DNA of 64,000 bases from Flavobacteriaceae bacterium (GCA_013373105.1 JABXIJ010000013.1:56212-120211), one strand, 5' to 3'; counted from the stretch's first letter, positions 44,226 to 53,870 are shown. Notes: a model not told the origin generated them from the letters alone. Numbers and translations: made by a program.

Positions 44226-45221
44226 ATGAATAAAGATCTCAGCATAGCAGTTTTTGGAGGAGGTAGTTGGGCTACAGCAATAATTAAAATGTTAGGTGAA
44301 AACAATGACAGCTTAGGCTGGTATATGCGAAATGAAAATGCTATAGATTATATAAAAGAAAACGAACATAACCCTAAATACTTAAGATCTGTTGAGCTAG
44401 ACCCAACACAATTAGAACTATCATCAGATATAAATGCAATTGTTAGTAAATATGATGTACTCATTTTTGCAATACCATCAGCCTTTTTAATGAATGAATT
44501 AGAAAAACTTACAGTCTCTTTAGAGGGTAAAATTATTTTCTCGGCTATAAAAGGAATTGTACCTGAAACAGGCTTAATAGTAGGCGAACATTTTTACAAA
44601 AAACACAACATTCCATTAGAAAACATTGGTGTAATTACTGGTCCATGTCATGCTGAAGAAGTTGCAATGGAGCGTTTATCATATTTAACGATGGCTTGTA
44701 AAGATGAAAAGAAGGCTAAGTTTATAGCTAAAGCAATTGAAAGTTGGTATATAAATGTAAACACATCAGACGATATAATTGGTACAGAATATGCAGCAGT
44801 CTTAAAAAACATCTATGCTATCGCTGCTGGTATTGCTCATGGATTAGGTTATGGAGATAATTATCAAGCTGTATTAATGAGCAATGCAATTCGCGAAATG
44901 AAACGCTTTATAAAAAGAGTTCATAAAATGAAGCGAAACATTAATAACTCTGCATATTTAGGCGATTTATTGGTAACAGGTTATTCAACATTTAGTAGAA
45001 ACAGAATGTTTGGTAACATGATTGGTAAAGGCTATACAGTTAGATCTGCTCAACACGAAATGAGCATGATTGCAGAAGGGTATTATGCTACTAAAAGCGC
45101 TTATAAAATCAGGCAAGAAAAAGGGGGAAGAACACCAATTATTATTGCTGTGTATAACGTTCTGTATGAGGATAAAGACCCTAAAAAAGAATTTAAGAAG
45201 TTGTCAGATAAGTTGAATTAA
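44226..45221 (+). CDS. gpsA: Glycerol-3-phosphate dehydrogenase [NAD(P)+]
   Basis: Reduces dihydroxyacetone phosphate to sn-glycerol-3-phosphate for phospholipid synthesis. From the ATG at 44226 the product has 331 aa: the Rossmann motif AVFGGGSWATAIIKML at the N-terminus, GPCHAEEVAMER, and the catalytic Lys in EYAAVLKNIYAIAAGIAHGLGYGDN. The start in the ORF track (44205) overlaps the promoter element, so the shorter form is used. Downstream, after 42 nt, lies a conserved protein gene and an MFS gene in the same direction. Confidence 0.95.
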   Translation: MNKDLSIAVFGGGSWATAIIKMLGENNDSLGWYMRNENAIDYIKENEHNPKYLRSVELDPTQLELSSDINAIVSKYDVLIFAIPSAFLMNELEKLTVSLEGKIIFSAIKGIVPETGLIVGEHFYKKHNIPLENIGVITGPCHAEEVAMERLSYLTMACKDEKKAKFIAKAIESWYINVNTSDDIIGTEYAAVLKNIYAIAAGIAHGLGYGDNYQAVLMSNAIREMKRFIKRVHKMKRNINNSAYLGDLLVTGYSTFSRNRMFGNMIGKGYTVRSAQHEMSMIAEGYYATKSAYKIRQEKGGRTPIIIAVYNVLYEDKDPKKEFKKLSDKLN

Positions 45222-45263
45222 TTGTTTAATTTTGAACATTTAAATACAATTCTTAACTTTTAA

Positions 45264-45923
45264 ATGAAAACAATACAAGAAGTTGTAGAAAGCACCATCA
45301 GAAAAACGCCATTTATTGAAGAAGCATTAAACGAAAAACTAATTAATGTATCTTCTTTAGCAAGGTTAATATTACCAGAAGTTTCAAAAGCTTTAAAAAA
45401 AGAGGTAAAAGTTGGTGCTGTTATGATGGCAATTAATAGATTATCTCCTGCAAGCGAATTAAGAATTAGAAAGAATGTAAAAAAACTTGCACTAGATTTA
45501 GGTGATGTTATAGTTCGCTCAGATTTGTGCGATTTTACTTTTAAAAACACACCTTCTTTATTAAAAGAGGTAGCTAAAATTTTATCGAAATCAGCAGAAA
45601 GTTCAGACTATTTTTTAACAGTTTCTCAAGGTATTTTTGAAACCAATATTGTTACCAGTAGAAATTTAAGACACTATGTAGAAGATATTTTTGATAAGGA
45701 AACTCTTACACATAACATGTTAGATTTAGCTTCTATAACGATAAAATTACCTAAAGAAAACTTAGAACAATCTGGTATTTATTACTTTATTTTAAAACAA
45801 TTGGCTTGGGCAGATATTTCGCTTCAAGAAATTATTTCAACCACAAATGAAATGACCATTGTTGTAAAAGAAAAAGACATTAATCAAACTTTTGCAATTT
45901 TAATGGATATGAAACTAAACTAA
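45264..45923 (+). CDS. Conserved protein of unknown function, possibly ACT-like
   Basis: A 219-aa soluble protein with a helical N-terminal half (MKTIQEVVESTIRKTPFIEEALNEKLINVSSLARLILPEV) and a C-terminal half of two alternating beta-alpha-beta units (SDYFLTVSQGIFETNIVTSR...ASITIKLPKENLEQSGIYYFILKQLAWADISLQEIISTTNEMTIVVKEKDINQTFAIL) that suggests tandem ACT-like regulatory folds. I recall similar proteins mislabelled as aspartate kinase in Flavobacteria. No catalytic kinase domain is present. It lies 3 nt upstream of an MFS gene, so they are co-transcribed. Confidence 0.75.
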   Translation: MKTIQEVVESTIRKTPFIEEALNEKLINVSSLARLILPEVSKALKKEVKVGAVMMAINRLSPASELRIRKNVKKLALDLGDVIVRSDLCDFTFKNTPSLLKEVAKILSKSAESSDYFLTVSQGIFETNIVTSRNLRHYVEDIFDKETLTHNMLDLASITIKLPKENLEQSGIYYFILKQLAWADISLQEIISTTNEMTIVVKEKDINQTFAILMDMKLN

Positions 45924-45926
45924 TTT

Positions 45927-47198
45927 ATGGCAAAAAACGATCCTTATGCTGCCCTAAGAATAAAAGAGTTTAACATATTTTTATTTGTTCGTTTTTTATT
46001 GGTTTTTGGTTGGTCTATGCAGTTTATTGTAATTGAATGGCAAGTGTATTCCATTACAAAAGATCCATTATCATTAGGTATTATTGGGTTAATGGAAATA
46101 ATTCCTGCGTTTACTATGGCCTTATTTGCAGGGCATATTGTAGACCAAAATGAAAAGCGAAACTTACTTGCAAAATGCACAGCAGCTTTTTCGTTAATTA
46201 GTCTTGGGTTATATTTTTTAACAACAGAATATGTTACATCTAACTATAAAACCAATGTAATTCTATATGGAATTTATGGCTTGGTGTTTTTTGGAGGTTT
46301 TTTACGTTCTTTTTTTGGTCCAACAATTTTCTCTTTAGTAGCTTTAATTGTTCCTAAGAAAATTTATCATAATGCTGCAACTTGGAGCACAAGCACATGG
46401 AAAACAGCATCAGTTTTAGGTGCTTTAGGAGGTGGTTTTTTAATTGGCTTTATAAATGTAGATAAAACTTTGTTACTAGTTTTTATTCTAGTTATGCTCT
46501 CATTAGTTTTTACTTTTTTTATAAAGAAAAAACCAATTTTAAATAAAAACATTGGAGAGCCAATTAAAGAAAGTCTTAAGGCAGGAGTTAGATTTGTGTT
46601 TAATAATAAAGCAATTTTAGGTGCTTTAACCTTAGATATGATTGCTGTTTTATTTGGAGGTACAGTTGCTCTTTTATCAGTTTTTGCACAAGATATTCTA
46701 AAAGTAGGACCAGAAGGATTTGGTCTTTTAAACGCCTCAATTTCAATAGGTAGTATAGTTACCATGTTTTTAACAACTTACATTCCTGTAAATAAAAATG
46801 CAGGTAAGAAAATGTTAGTTTGTGTATTTATTTTTGGGGTTAGTATAATTGCTTTTGGTTTATCTTCTATATTTTGGGTTAGTTTACTTGCATTATTTAT
46901 TAGTGGTGCTGCAGATGGTGTCTCTATGATTATAAGACAAACCATTTTACAATTAAAAACACCAGATGAAATGCGTGGTAGAGTATCATCTGTAAACTCA
47001 ATGTTTGTTGGTTCTTCTAATGAGTTAGGTGCTTTTGAAAGTGGTTTAGCAGCTAAACTTATTGGACCAGTAGCTGCTGTAGTTTTTGGTGGAACTATGA
47101 CATTATTAACTGTTGCAGGTACAGCAATTTTAAACCCAGTTTTACGAGATTTAGATTTAACAGAAGACATTGAAGCTTCTGCTAAAGAAGAAGATTAA
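45927..47198 (+). CDS. MFS transporter (MFS_3/EntS-like)
   Basis: A 423-aa inner-membrane secondary transporter with about twelve membrane helices, of the MFS_3 type (start AALRIKEFNIFLFVRFLLVFGWSMQFIVIEWQVYSITKDPLSLGIIGLMEIIPAF, later RGRVSSVNSMFVGSSNELGAFESGLAAKLIGPVAAVVFGG). Members export siderophores or drugs; the substrate here is unknown. It begins 3 nt after the preceding gene and its 3' end overlaps the DUF547 gene on the other strand by 4 nt. The minus-strand ORFs at 45944, 46367 and 46778 are shadows. Confidence 0.9.
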   Translation: MAKNDPYAALRIKEFNIFLFVRFLLVFGWSMQFIVIEWQVYSITKDPLSLGIIGLMEIIPAFTMALFAGHIVDQNEKRNLLAKCTAAFSLISLGLYFLTTEYVTSNYKTNVILYGIYGLVFFGGFLRSFFGPTIFSLVALIVPKKIYHNAATWSTSTWKTASVLGALGGGFLIGFINVDKTLLLVFILVMLSLVFTFFIKKKPILNKNIGEPIKESLKAGVRFVFNNKAILGALTLDMIAVLFGGTVALLSVFAQDILKVGPEGFGLLNASISIGSIVTMFLTTYIPVNKNAGKKMLVCVFIFGVSIIAFGLSSIFWVSLLALFISGAADGVSMIIRQTILQLKTPDEMRGRVSSVNSMFVGSSNELGAFESGLAAKLIGPVAAVVFGGTMTLLTVAGTAILNPVLRDLDLTEDIEASAKEED

Positions 47199-47959
47199 AA
47201 CTGAGGTAACTCTCTATAATTCCCTAAAAGCAATGTCCAATTATAGTCTCTAAAGTCTAATTTTTTTGGTTTTTCTTTAGTAATTTTATAAGAAAATAAG
47301 ATTTTTTTTGCACCAGAAAACCCACAAAAGTCACCTCTAAACCAAGAGATTAAAACAGATGTTGTAGCTGTTTTTGTTTCAGCATTAAAACTAGTCTGTT
47401 CATTTAAGTAAGCTTTACTCATAAAATCTAATTGTTCATCTAAATTTCCTGGTTTATAAATGGCTACTGGAGGACAACTTTTAGCGCCACAATTCAAAGC
47501 AAAATGAATACGCCAATCAACTTTTTTTACTCTAAGTTTTCTTTCCCATTTAGGACGAAACCACTTACGTAAGTAACCCAAACTAATTTTAATTTTAGAC
47601 TTTCTAAGAATTCCATGTTCAATATCATCAAAAGACAACATTTCTCCAGCTATTTGTATTCGCTCATCACTAAAAAATTTACCTCTATCATTATATAATT
47701 TCGGATTTTCTTGAAGTTTAATTTGAATAAAAGCGTTGTAAATATTTACCCAAAAAGCTATTTTTTCTTTATCTGTTTTAAGTTGGTGTCGCAATTCTTT
47801 TAACGTACTTTTTTCTAACAAATTAACCTGTTTTTCATATGAGTTTTTATTTTTTAATTGATTTAATAAATTTTCGGATAATTGTTGATAATCTACAGTA
47901 TTCTGACAATTTACAGTATTAAAAATTAAAATAAAGCCGAAAAATAAAGCACTTTTCAT
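47195..47959 (-). CDS. DUF547 domain secreted protein
   Basis: A 254-aa protein from the ATG at 47959, with signal peptide MKSALFFGFILIFNTVNCQ. The DUF547 core is visible: KIAFWVNIYNAFIQIKL, ERIQIAGEMLSFDDIEHGILR, RIHFALNCGAKSCPPVAIY (with the conserved Cys pair) and a C-terminal LLGNYRELPQF. Function unknown; related domains occur in plant proteins with thiol-protease-like fold. The ORF track start at 48067 would overlap the divergent glycosyltransferase, so the shorter form is used. Confidence 0.88.
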   Translation of the reverse strand: MKSALFFGFILIFNTVNCQNTVDYQQLSENLLNQLKNKNSYEKQVNLLEKSTLKELRHQLKTDKEKIAFWVNIYNAFIQIKLQENPKLYNDRGKFFSDERIQIAGEMLSFDDIEHGILRKSKIKISLGYLRKWFRPKWERKLRVKKVDWRIHFALNCGAKSCPPVAIYKPGNLDEQLDFMSKAYLNEQTSFNAETKTATTSVLISWFRGDFCGFSGAKKILFSYKITKEKPKKLDFRDYNWTLLLGNYRELPQF

Positions 47960-47981
47960 AGAAAAAATTGTAAGTTTAAAC

Positions 47982-48686
47982 GTGAATTTATCTGTTATAA
48001 TACCAGTGTATAACGAGCAAGATAACCTTGTAAAAACTTTGTCGGTTTTATGTGCAAAAGCTAACATTTATCCCATAGAAATCATAGTAGCAAACTCACC
48101 AGAAACAACAGATAACACACCAAATTTATGTAAAGGTAAGCCAAAAGTTACGTTTTTAAACACACCAGAAAAAGGAAGAGCTAAACAAATGAATTTTGGC
48201 GCATCAAAAGCTAAAGGAGATGTAATTTTGTTTTTACATGTAGATGTTCAACTACCTGATGATTTTTATAATCAAATAAAAAAGCAAATAAGCAAAGGCT
48301 TTAAAGCAGGATTTTTTGCATATCAATTTGATAAAAAAACACCTCTATTAAATTTTAATAGTAGGTTTACCAAAAAAGATGGTTTTTTTGCTGGAGGAGG
48401 AGATCAATGTCATTTTTTTACAAAGGATTTTTTTAACGAGTTAAATGGCTACAATGAAGACTTCTGTATTATGGAAGATTTTGAAATGATCGACAGAATA
48501 AGAAAAGAAAAAATTCCAATTTGTATTATTCAATCTAAAGCTACTGTAAGTGCAAGAAAATATGAAACAAACTCTTGGCTTAAAGTGAACTTAATTAATG
48601 GTTATGTATTTTTAAAATACAAACTAGGAGTACATCCAATAAAGCTTCGCAAAACTTATAAAACCTTACTTAGAGAAAGTGTATAA
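47982..48686 (+). CDS. Family 2 glycosyltransferase (TIGR04283-like)
   Basis: A 234-aa GT-A glycosyltransferase without membrane helices: LSVIIPVYNEQDNLVKTL at the N-terminus, the metal/nucleotide motif FLHVDVQLP in the place of the DxD, and GGGDQCHFFTKDFFNELNGYNEDFCIMEDFEMIDRIRK. It matches the TIGR04283 (arsenosugar-type glycosyltransferase) group from memory. The start is GTG at 47982; no ATG lies upstream before the conserved motif. It is divergent from DUF547 with 22 nt between start codons, so their promoters must overlap. Confidence 0.88.
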   Translation: MNLSVIIPVYNEQDNLVKTLSVLCAKANIYPIEIIVANSPETTDNTPNLCKGKPKVTFLNTPEKGRAKQMNFGASKAKGDVILFLHVDVQLPDDFYNQIKKQISKGFKAGFFAYQFDKKTPLLNFNSRFTKKDGFFAGGGDQCHFFTKDFFNELNGYNEDFCIMEDFEMIDRIRKEKIPICIIQSKATVSARKYETNSWLKVNLINGYVFLKYKLGVHPIKLRKTYKTLLRESV

Positions 48687-48712
48687 AAAAACCTTTCTGT
48701 GTTCAGAAAGGT
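48684..48712 (-). terminator. Terminator hairpin, best on the minus strand
   Basis: ACCTTTCTG-TGTT-CAGAAAGGT, a perfect 9-bp stem. Its T run (TTTTTTT) is on the minus-strand side, so it serves the 48745-49110 gene; on the plus strand it may only protect the glycosyltransferase mRNA 3' end. Confidence 0.7.
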
Positions 48713-48744
48713 CTTACTAAAAATAAATTATTTGAATTAAGAAA

Positions 48745-49110
48745 CTATTTAACTTCTTTTAAAGATACTATAGATTTTACCTCATCAAACTTTCCAGTTT
48801 CTTCTCCATTTTCATCTAATTCTGCAATCTTTTTTATTTTCCATGTAATAGCAAATTTTTTACCAATGTATTTGTTATCGGTTAAATCTATAGAATTTTC
48901 ATTTTCTTCAGATTCTTCTTCTTCCTCGTTATCAAAATCATAGAATAAAAACTCTGTGTTTTTATCATCAACAAATTTGTACTGATAATCATCAGTAGAG
49001 CCTTTATAAGTTGCTATTAAGTTGTTTACATTTTGTGCTATATCAAGTTTTTTAGCACCAAAAGCTATAGAGATGAGTAGCACTAAAGTTACCTTGTATA
49101 TTATTTTCAT
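48745..49110 (-). CDS. Small exported acidic protein of unknown function
   Basis: A 121-aa protein with signal sequence MKIIYKVTLVLLISIAFGAKK, then a small beta-rich domain with a strongly acidic patch (FDNEEEEESEENEN) in the middle and the end FDEVKSIVSLKEVK. No family is recognised. It is a single gene with its own terminator and about 220 nt of empty AT-rich sequence upstream. Confidence 0.7.
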   Translation of the reverse strand: MKIIYKVTLVLLISIAFGAKKLDIAQNVNNLIATYKGSTDDYQYKFVDDKNTEFLFYDFDNEEEEESEENENSIDLTDNKYIGKKFAITWKIKKIAELDENGEETGKFDEVKSIVSLKEVK

Positions 49111-49331
49111 GTTATTTTAATTTTAGTATTACTAATACAGTTAACAAGCTGTCTCTTATACTAAAAAGACTTGCTTTTTTTTGGAAGTAGATAACTATAT
49201 GTTCATAGGCTTTACATTAAAATAACCAACATAAAAGTAATTTATTTTTTAATACAAAATACAAGTTGAAAAAAATGTTTATTATAAGAAGCACATATCT
49301 TAAATATCAGTAAATCAGATATATAAAACAC

Positions 49332-49874
49332 TTATTCTAAAATTTTAGTAGGTAAACCATCAATACTGGTTTGGTTTTTTTCTGTCCAATATTCTTTAAT
49401 ACCTTCTTTTCCTTTAGAAGCTGCCCAATCATTTAATTCTTCTCTTTCACCTTTGTAGTCAAAAAAAGGAATAGACATACCACAGGAAGTTTGTGCAGAC
49501 TCTATATTTATATCAAATATTTGACGTGTCCCTGGTGTTTCTGGAAACATTTGAATGAGTTCATTCCAGTTAGCATCGCCTTCTTTGATTTCTTTACCTT
49601 TTCCATACAAACGTAAAATATTTGGAGCACCTTCAAAAGAACACATCATAATGGTTATTCTTTCATTTTCGAGTAAATGAGCAGCAGTTTCATTGCCACT
49701 TCCAGTAACGTTTAGCCAAGCCACTCTATTTTCACTTAAAACACGAAAAGAATCCATGCCTTTTGGAGATAAGTTTATTCTACCTTCTGTTGGTGCAGTT
49801 GCAACAAAAAAGATTTTTTGTTGCTCTATAAACTTTTGAAGTCTTGGTGTTATTTTATGATAAAATTTTGCCAT
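49332..49874 (-). CDS. Pyridoxamine 5'-phosphate oxidase-family flavoprotein
   Basis: A 180-aa split-barrel protein with the Putative_PNPOx start FIEQQKIFFVATAPTEGRINLSPKGMDSFRVLSENRVAWLNVTGSGNETAAHLLENERITIMMCSF, typical of FMN- or F420-type split-barrel proteins rather than true PdxH. FMN binding is likely; the substrate is unknown. It is divergent from the NhaC-like gene and stands alone. Confidence 0.88.
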   Translation of the reverse strand: MAKFYHKITPRLQKFIEQQKIFFVATAPTEGRINLSPKGMDSFRVLSENRVAWLNVTGSGNETAAHLLENERITIMMCSFEGAPNILRLYGKGKEIKEGDANWNELIQMFPETPGTRQIFDINIESAQTSCGMSIPFFDYKGEREELNDWAASKGKEGIKEYWTEKNQTSIDGLPTKILE

Positions 49875-49957
49875 TATTTTGGATTCTAATAGGTTACAAG
49901 ATTACAATCAATCAAAACACAAAATTCGTTTAAATTCTTACCTTTAGCAAAATTTAA

Positions 49958-51442
49958 ATGATTTTTATGGAGTATGGATTCCTTTCTGTTTTACCACCAA
50001 TTGTAGCTATTGTTTTAGCTTTAAGAACTAAACAAGTATATATAGCCTTATTAATTGGTATTTGGTTTTCTTGGTTAATTATAAACGATTGGAATTTTTT
50101 AAACGGTACACTTGCTTTTATTGAAGGAATGGTTAATGTTTTTCAATCGAAAGGAAACACAAGAACCATAATGTTTAGTGCTTTAGTTGGTGCATTATTA
50201 ATATTTATTCAGTTTTCAAGAGGAGTAGAAGGGTTTATAAACTTACTTAATAAAAAGTTAGTAAAATTAGAAGAAAAAAAATCTGGTTATGCAAGAGTTA
50301 TGGTTCAAGTTTTAGCAACTATAACAGGAATTGTTCTTTTTGTTGAAACTAGCATAAGCTCATTAACAGTTGGTACTTTATATCGTCCAATTTTCGATAA
50401 GTTAAAAATACCAAGAGAAAAGTTAGCTTACATTGCAGATTCAAGTTCTGCACCTTCATCAATTTTAATTCCATTTAATGCATGGGGAGCTTTCATTATG
50501 GGCTTGTTATTAACGCAGGAAATCGACAAACCTTTTTCAGTAATGATTGCTTCAATCAAATACAACTTTTACCCATTATTAGCTATTGGTTTGGTGTTTG
50601 TTGTAATCTTAAGTAGGAGAGATTTTGGCTTAATGAAAAAAGCTGAAGAACGCACCAAAACAACAGGTTTGTTAATGAACGAAAATGCAAAACCTATGGT
50701 TTCTGATGAAGTAACTTCATATCCTCCAAAAGAAGGAATTCCTGCAAGAGCCTATAATATGATAGTTCCATTATTAGTAATGGTTTTAATGATGCCTATC
50801 AATTTGGTTTATACAGGCTGGGAAAATGTAGAAAAATCAAATTCATTTTGGAACCATGTTTCTCTAGCAATAGGTGAAGGATCAGGCTCATCATCAGTCT
50901 TATATGCAGTAATTACAGCAATTCTTGTGGCAATATCTATGTATATGATACAAGGTTTTTTAAAACCTAAAGAAGCTGTAAACTTAACGTTAAAAGGTAT
51001 TAGTGAGTTAATGCCTCTTGCATTATTAATGTTATTAGCATTTGCTATTGGTGATGCTTGTAAGGTACTTGACACAGGAAATTATGTTGCAAATAGTACA
51101 GAAAGCTGGTTAACCCCAGAACTATTACCAGCAGTAATTTTTGTGGTAAGCTCTTTTATAGCCTTTTCAACAGGAACTTCTTGGGGAACTTTTGCAATAA
51201 TGATGGCAATAGCTGTACCAATGGCAAACATTCATAATGCAGACATTACAATTATAGTTGCAGCTACTTTAGGAGGAGGTATTTTTGGAGATCATTGTTC
51301 ACCCATTTCAGATACTTCCATTATTTCATCTATGGCTTCTGCCAGTGATCATATAGACCATGTAAAAACACAATTACCTTATGCTTTGTTAGGTGGAATA
51401 ATTACCACTGGTTTATATTTAGTTATTGGGTTTTTGATTTAA
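49958..51442 (+). CDS. NhaC-family Na+/H+ antiporter-like transporter
   Basis: A 494-aa inner-membrane protein with about eleven to twelve helices. The family blocks are visible: ADSSSAPSSILIPFNAWGAFIMGLL in the middle and FSTGTSWGTFAIMMAIAVPMA plus GGGIFGDHCSPISDTSIISSMAS in the C-terminal half, motifs shared by NhaC/MleN type antiporters. It probably exchanges Na+ (or an organic acid) for H+. Start at 49958 or the ATG at 49967; a -7-like TACCTTTA lies at 49939-49946. Confidence 0.9.
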   Translation: MIFMEYGFLSVLPPIVAIVLALRTKQVYIALLIGIWFSWLIINDWNFLNGTLAFIEGMVNVFQSKGNTRTIMFSALVGALLIFIQFSRGVEGFINLLNKKLVKLEEKKSGYARVMVQVLATITGIVLFVETSISSLTVGTLYRPIFDKLKIPREKLAYIADSSSAPSSILIPFNAWGAFIMGLLLTQEIDKPFSVMIASIKYNFYPLLAIGLVFVVILSRRDFGLMKKAEERTKTTGLLMNENAKPMVSDEVTSYPPKEGIPARAYNMIVPLLVMVLMMPINLVYTGWENVEKSNSFWNHVSLAIGEGSGSSSVLYAVITAILVAISMYMIQGFLKPKEAVNLTLKGISELMPLALLMLLAFAIGDACKVLDTGNYVANSTESWLTPELLPAVIFVVSSFIAFSTGTSWGTFAIMMAIAVPMANIHNADITIIVAATLGGGIFGDHCSPISDTSIISSMASASDHIDHVKTQLPYALLGGIITTGLYLVIGFLI

Positions 51443-51489
51443 TTTTAATAAAATAAAAAAAATTAACATTAAGTTTAGAGTATTATTAA

Positions 51490-51497
51490 TAGATTTG
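51490..51497 (+). promoter_or_regulatory. -7 promoter element for the 98-aa gene
   Basis: TAGATTTG (TAnnTTTG) ends 24 nt before the ATG at 51522. Confidence 0.5.
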
Positions 51498-51521
51498 TCA
51501 TAATGAGAAATTTTCTCTAAT

Positions 51522-51818
51522 ATGAAATTCAAGAGCACTTTATTACTTTTCATCTTCTTATTCTTAAAGTTAGGAGTTGCTCACGCATTAAACCATACTG
51601 TTTCCGAGCATGAAGTAGATAATTGTGAATATTGTCTTTTTATTGCCGATTCTAATAATACTCAAACTTCAGATATTGATAATTCTTCTTTCGAAATATC
51701 AAATAACTTTCAAAAAAAGTTATCTAAACCTCAGTATTTACTATACAAAAACCCTATAATTATTAAAGAGTTTTATAGGTATACTTTCTACAACAAACCC
51801 CCACCTTCTTTAGCTTAA
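51522..51818 (+). CDS. Small exported protein with CxxC, upstream of the CobW-type ORF
   Basis: A 98-aa protein with signal sequence [22 protein letters not shown], a short region with His, Glu and a cysteine pair (HTVSEHEVDNCEYC), and the end FYNKPPPSLA. I recall similar short His/Cys proteins ending in NKPPP next to metal-uptake genes in Flavobacteria, which fits the CobW-type metal GTPase gene that follows 105 nt later. Its role, perhaps metal binding in the periplasm, is inference. It may be part of an old metal-homeostasis cluster disrupted by the deletion downstream. Confidence 0.7.
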   Translation: MKFKSTLLLFIFLFLKLGVAHALNHTVSEHEVDNCEYCLFIADSNNTQTSDIDNSSFEISNNFQKKLSKPQYLLYKNPIIIKEFYRYTFYNKPPPSLA

Positions 51819-51923
51819 AATTATTTTTCAACTGAATATTAAAAATGAAAACATTTTGTTTTCATTGATATGCTATTTGAATTTACATAGAATTTAAAGA
51901 AGAAAACTCATTAAAAAAAACAC

Positions 51924-53477
51924 ATGAATAAATTACCAGTAACCGTTTTAAGCGGTTTTTTGGGAGCAGGTAAAACAACACTTTTAAATCATATTTTACA
52001 TAACAAACAAGGCTTAAAAGTAGCAGTTATTGTTAACGATATGAGTGAAGTTAATATTGACGCCCAACTTGTAGAAAACGAAAATACTTTATCTCGAACT
52101 GAAGAAAAATTAGTTGAAATGTCTAACGGTTGCATTTGCTGCACACTACGTGAAGATTTGATGATAGAAGTAGAAAAACTAGCTAAAGAACAACGTTTTG
52201 ATTATTTAGTTATAGAAAGTACTGGAATTTCAGAACCTATTCCAGTTGCACAAACTTTTAGTTTTGAGAGCGAAGATGGTACCATAGACTTAAGTAGATT
52301 TAGTTATGTAGATACTATGGTTACTGTTGTTGATGCGTTTAATTTTCTAAAGGATTTTTCTAGTCCTGAATACTTGACAGATAGAAATTTAACTAATATA
52401 GAAAATGATGAAAGAACTATTGTAAACCTACTAACAGATCAAGTTGAGTTTGCTAATGTAATTTTATTGAACAAGACAGATTTAGTGTCAGAATCTCAAT
52501 TAAGTATTCTAAATGATATTATCAAAAAACTAAACCCTGAAGCAAAAATCAACACAACTATAACTCTAGATGGTTTTATTAGACCTACAGAAGAAGTTTC
52601 AGTATCCTATTTATTGTCTACCTCTATTGATAGTGAAGTTGATGGTCTTGGTTATGCAGGAAGAATTTTTACAGGTAAACGAACTAATAACTATTACATA
52701 GGATATGTGAACAATTTTGTAAGTGACAATTACAATCCAGATATGGGATTTGTATACCAGAAAGATGTAATGCACCATAGTCCAGGAGGTTATGCTATTT
52801 TAAGACCAAAATCTTTACCATTTATAAGACGTTGGGATCCAGGGATTTTTGCGAATTATTATCACGATTTAAAAGATTTTGGAACCTTTCAGCAAGCTAA
52901 TATTTATATTTTTCCTATTTATATGTGGTTTAAAGACAATAGTTTTTTTGAAGCTTCATTTACTCCTATTTGGCAAAATATTAATTTTAATTTTTCTCCT
53001 TTAGGTATTGCTATTGCTCAAGACAGGTACCACTATACAAGATACTATTTAAGATATAATACAGATAGATCTAAAAAATTATCTGCTTCTGTATCTTATG
53101 ATTTTGGTGATTTTTATAATGGAAAAAGAAAAACGGTATTTGGTAATTTAAGATACGCACCAACACCAAATATAGCATTAAGTACAAGTTATGAACATAA
53201 TAATATAGATGGATTAGGATTACAAGACGAAAGTTTGAAAACAGATTTATACTCAGTAAATTTAAGATTAGCTTTAAACTCAAGGCTACAATTTAATAGC
53301 TTCTATCAATACAACTCTTTTAATGACCAAGGTCGTTTAAATTTGCGATTTAGTTGGGAGTATCAACCTTTATCTTTTATTTATTTGGTTTTTAATGATA
53401 TAGTTGAAGACCAGTTTACACCAAGAGTTTTAGATAGGCAATTTATTAGTAAAATTACCTTTTTAAAACAATTTTAA
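51924..53477 (+). CDS. Chimeric ORF: CobW/COG0523 GTPase N-terminus fused to DUF5916 barrel C-terminus
   Basis: A 517-aa open frame made of two unrelated halves. Residues 1 to about 209 are a COG0523/CobW G3E GTPase with Walker [16 protein letters not shown], the metal-binding [11 protein letters not shown] and the guanine-binding NKTD (about 183-186). From about residue 210 ([24 protein letters not shown]) to the end ([41 protein letters not shown]) it matches the outer-membrane barrel of DUF5916 proteins. The CobW C-terminal domain and the signal peptide plus N-terminal CBM9-like domain of DUF5916 are missing. The GTPase half is cytosolic and the barrel has no export signal, so the product is probably non-functional, resulting from a deletion that joined two genes in frame. 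Confidence 0.85.
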   Translation: MNKLPVTVLSGFLGAGKTTLLNHILHNKQGLKVAVIVNDMSEVNIDAQLVENENTLSRTEEKLVEMSNGCICCTLREDLMIEVEKLAKEQRFDYLVIESTGISEPIPVAQTFSFESEDGTIDLSRFSYVDTMVTVVDAFNFLKDFSSPEYLTDRNLTNIENDERTIVNLLTDQVEFANVILLNKTDLVSESQLSILNDIIKKLNPEAKINTTITLDGFIRPTEEVSVSYLLSTSIDSEVDGLGYAGRIFTGKRTNNYYIGYVNNFVSDNYNPDMGFVYQKDVMHHSPGGYAILRPKSLPFIRRWDPGIFANYYHDLKDFGTFQQANIYIFPIYMWFKDNSFFEASFTPIWQNINFNFSPLGIAIAQDRYHYTRYYLRYNTDRSKKLSASVSYDFGDFYNGKRKTVFGNLRYAPTPNIALSTSYEHNNIDGLGLQDESLKTDLYSVNLRLALNSRLQFNSFYQYNSFNDQGRLNLRFSWEYQPLSFIYLVFNDIVEDQFTPRVLDRQFISKITFLKQF

Positions 53478-53869
53478 TTTGCTAAAACACCACGTTTATT
53501 CAATTCAGGAATCATTCGTAGTGTACCTTCTTTAATGGAGTTTGCTTTAAAAGTAAATGTCTTTTCATATAAGGTGTTTCCTTCAAAAAAAGTTACTTGA
53601 AATTGATTGGTGAGCGCAAATAGCTCTGGCTGAATTAATTCAACTTTTGCAAAAGAATTTGCTGGAAGTTTGTCTAATTTTTTTCGAAGTAAAGAAGTTT
53701 TTTTAGTTTCAGAGAAGCCTTGAGAAACAATTACCACTAACTCTAAATCTACGCTTTTGTTATTTATTATATAAACATTCCAATCGTCTGTTTTGTAAAT
53801 GTCATTGTACTCATAAACAACAGCGACTTCTACATCAGTGACTTTTGGTATGCTAATGTCTTTTTTCAA
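53474..53869 (-). CDS. Conserved protein of unknown function next to pheS
   Basis: A 131-aa soluble protein, probably all beta ([95 protein letters not shown]). It has no signal peptide and no catalytic motif that I recognise. It begins 1 nt after the pheS stop, so it is co-transcribed with pheS, and its last 4 nt overlap the end of the chimeric ORF on the other strand. I recall the gene downstream of pheS in related genomes. Confidence 0.75.
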   Translation of the reverse strand: MKKDISIPKVTDVEVAVVYEYNDIYKTDDWNVYIINNKSVDLELVVIVSQGFSETKKTSLLRKKLDKLPANSFAKVELIQPELFALTNQFQVTFFEGNTLYEKTFTFKANSIKEGTLRMIPELNKRGVLAN

Positions 53870-53870
53870 A

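Noticed and set aside
45944-47170. Three minus-strand ORFs within the MFS gene
   Set aside because: Shadows of the transporter; none has a recognisable domain.
53071-53283. Minus-strand 70-aa ORF inside the DUF5916 part
   Set aside because: Low-complexity composition and complete overlap with a conserved barrel domain; a shadow.
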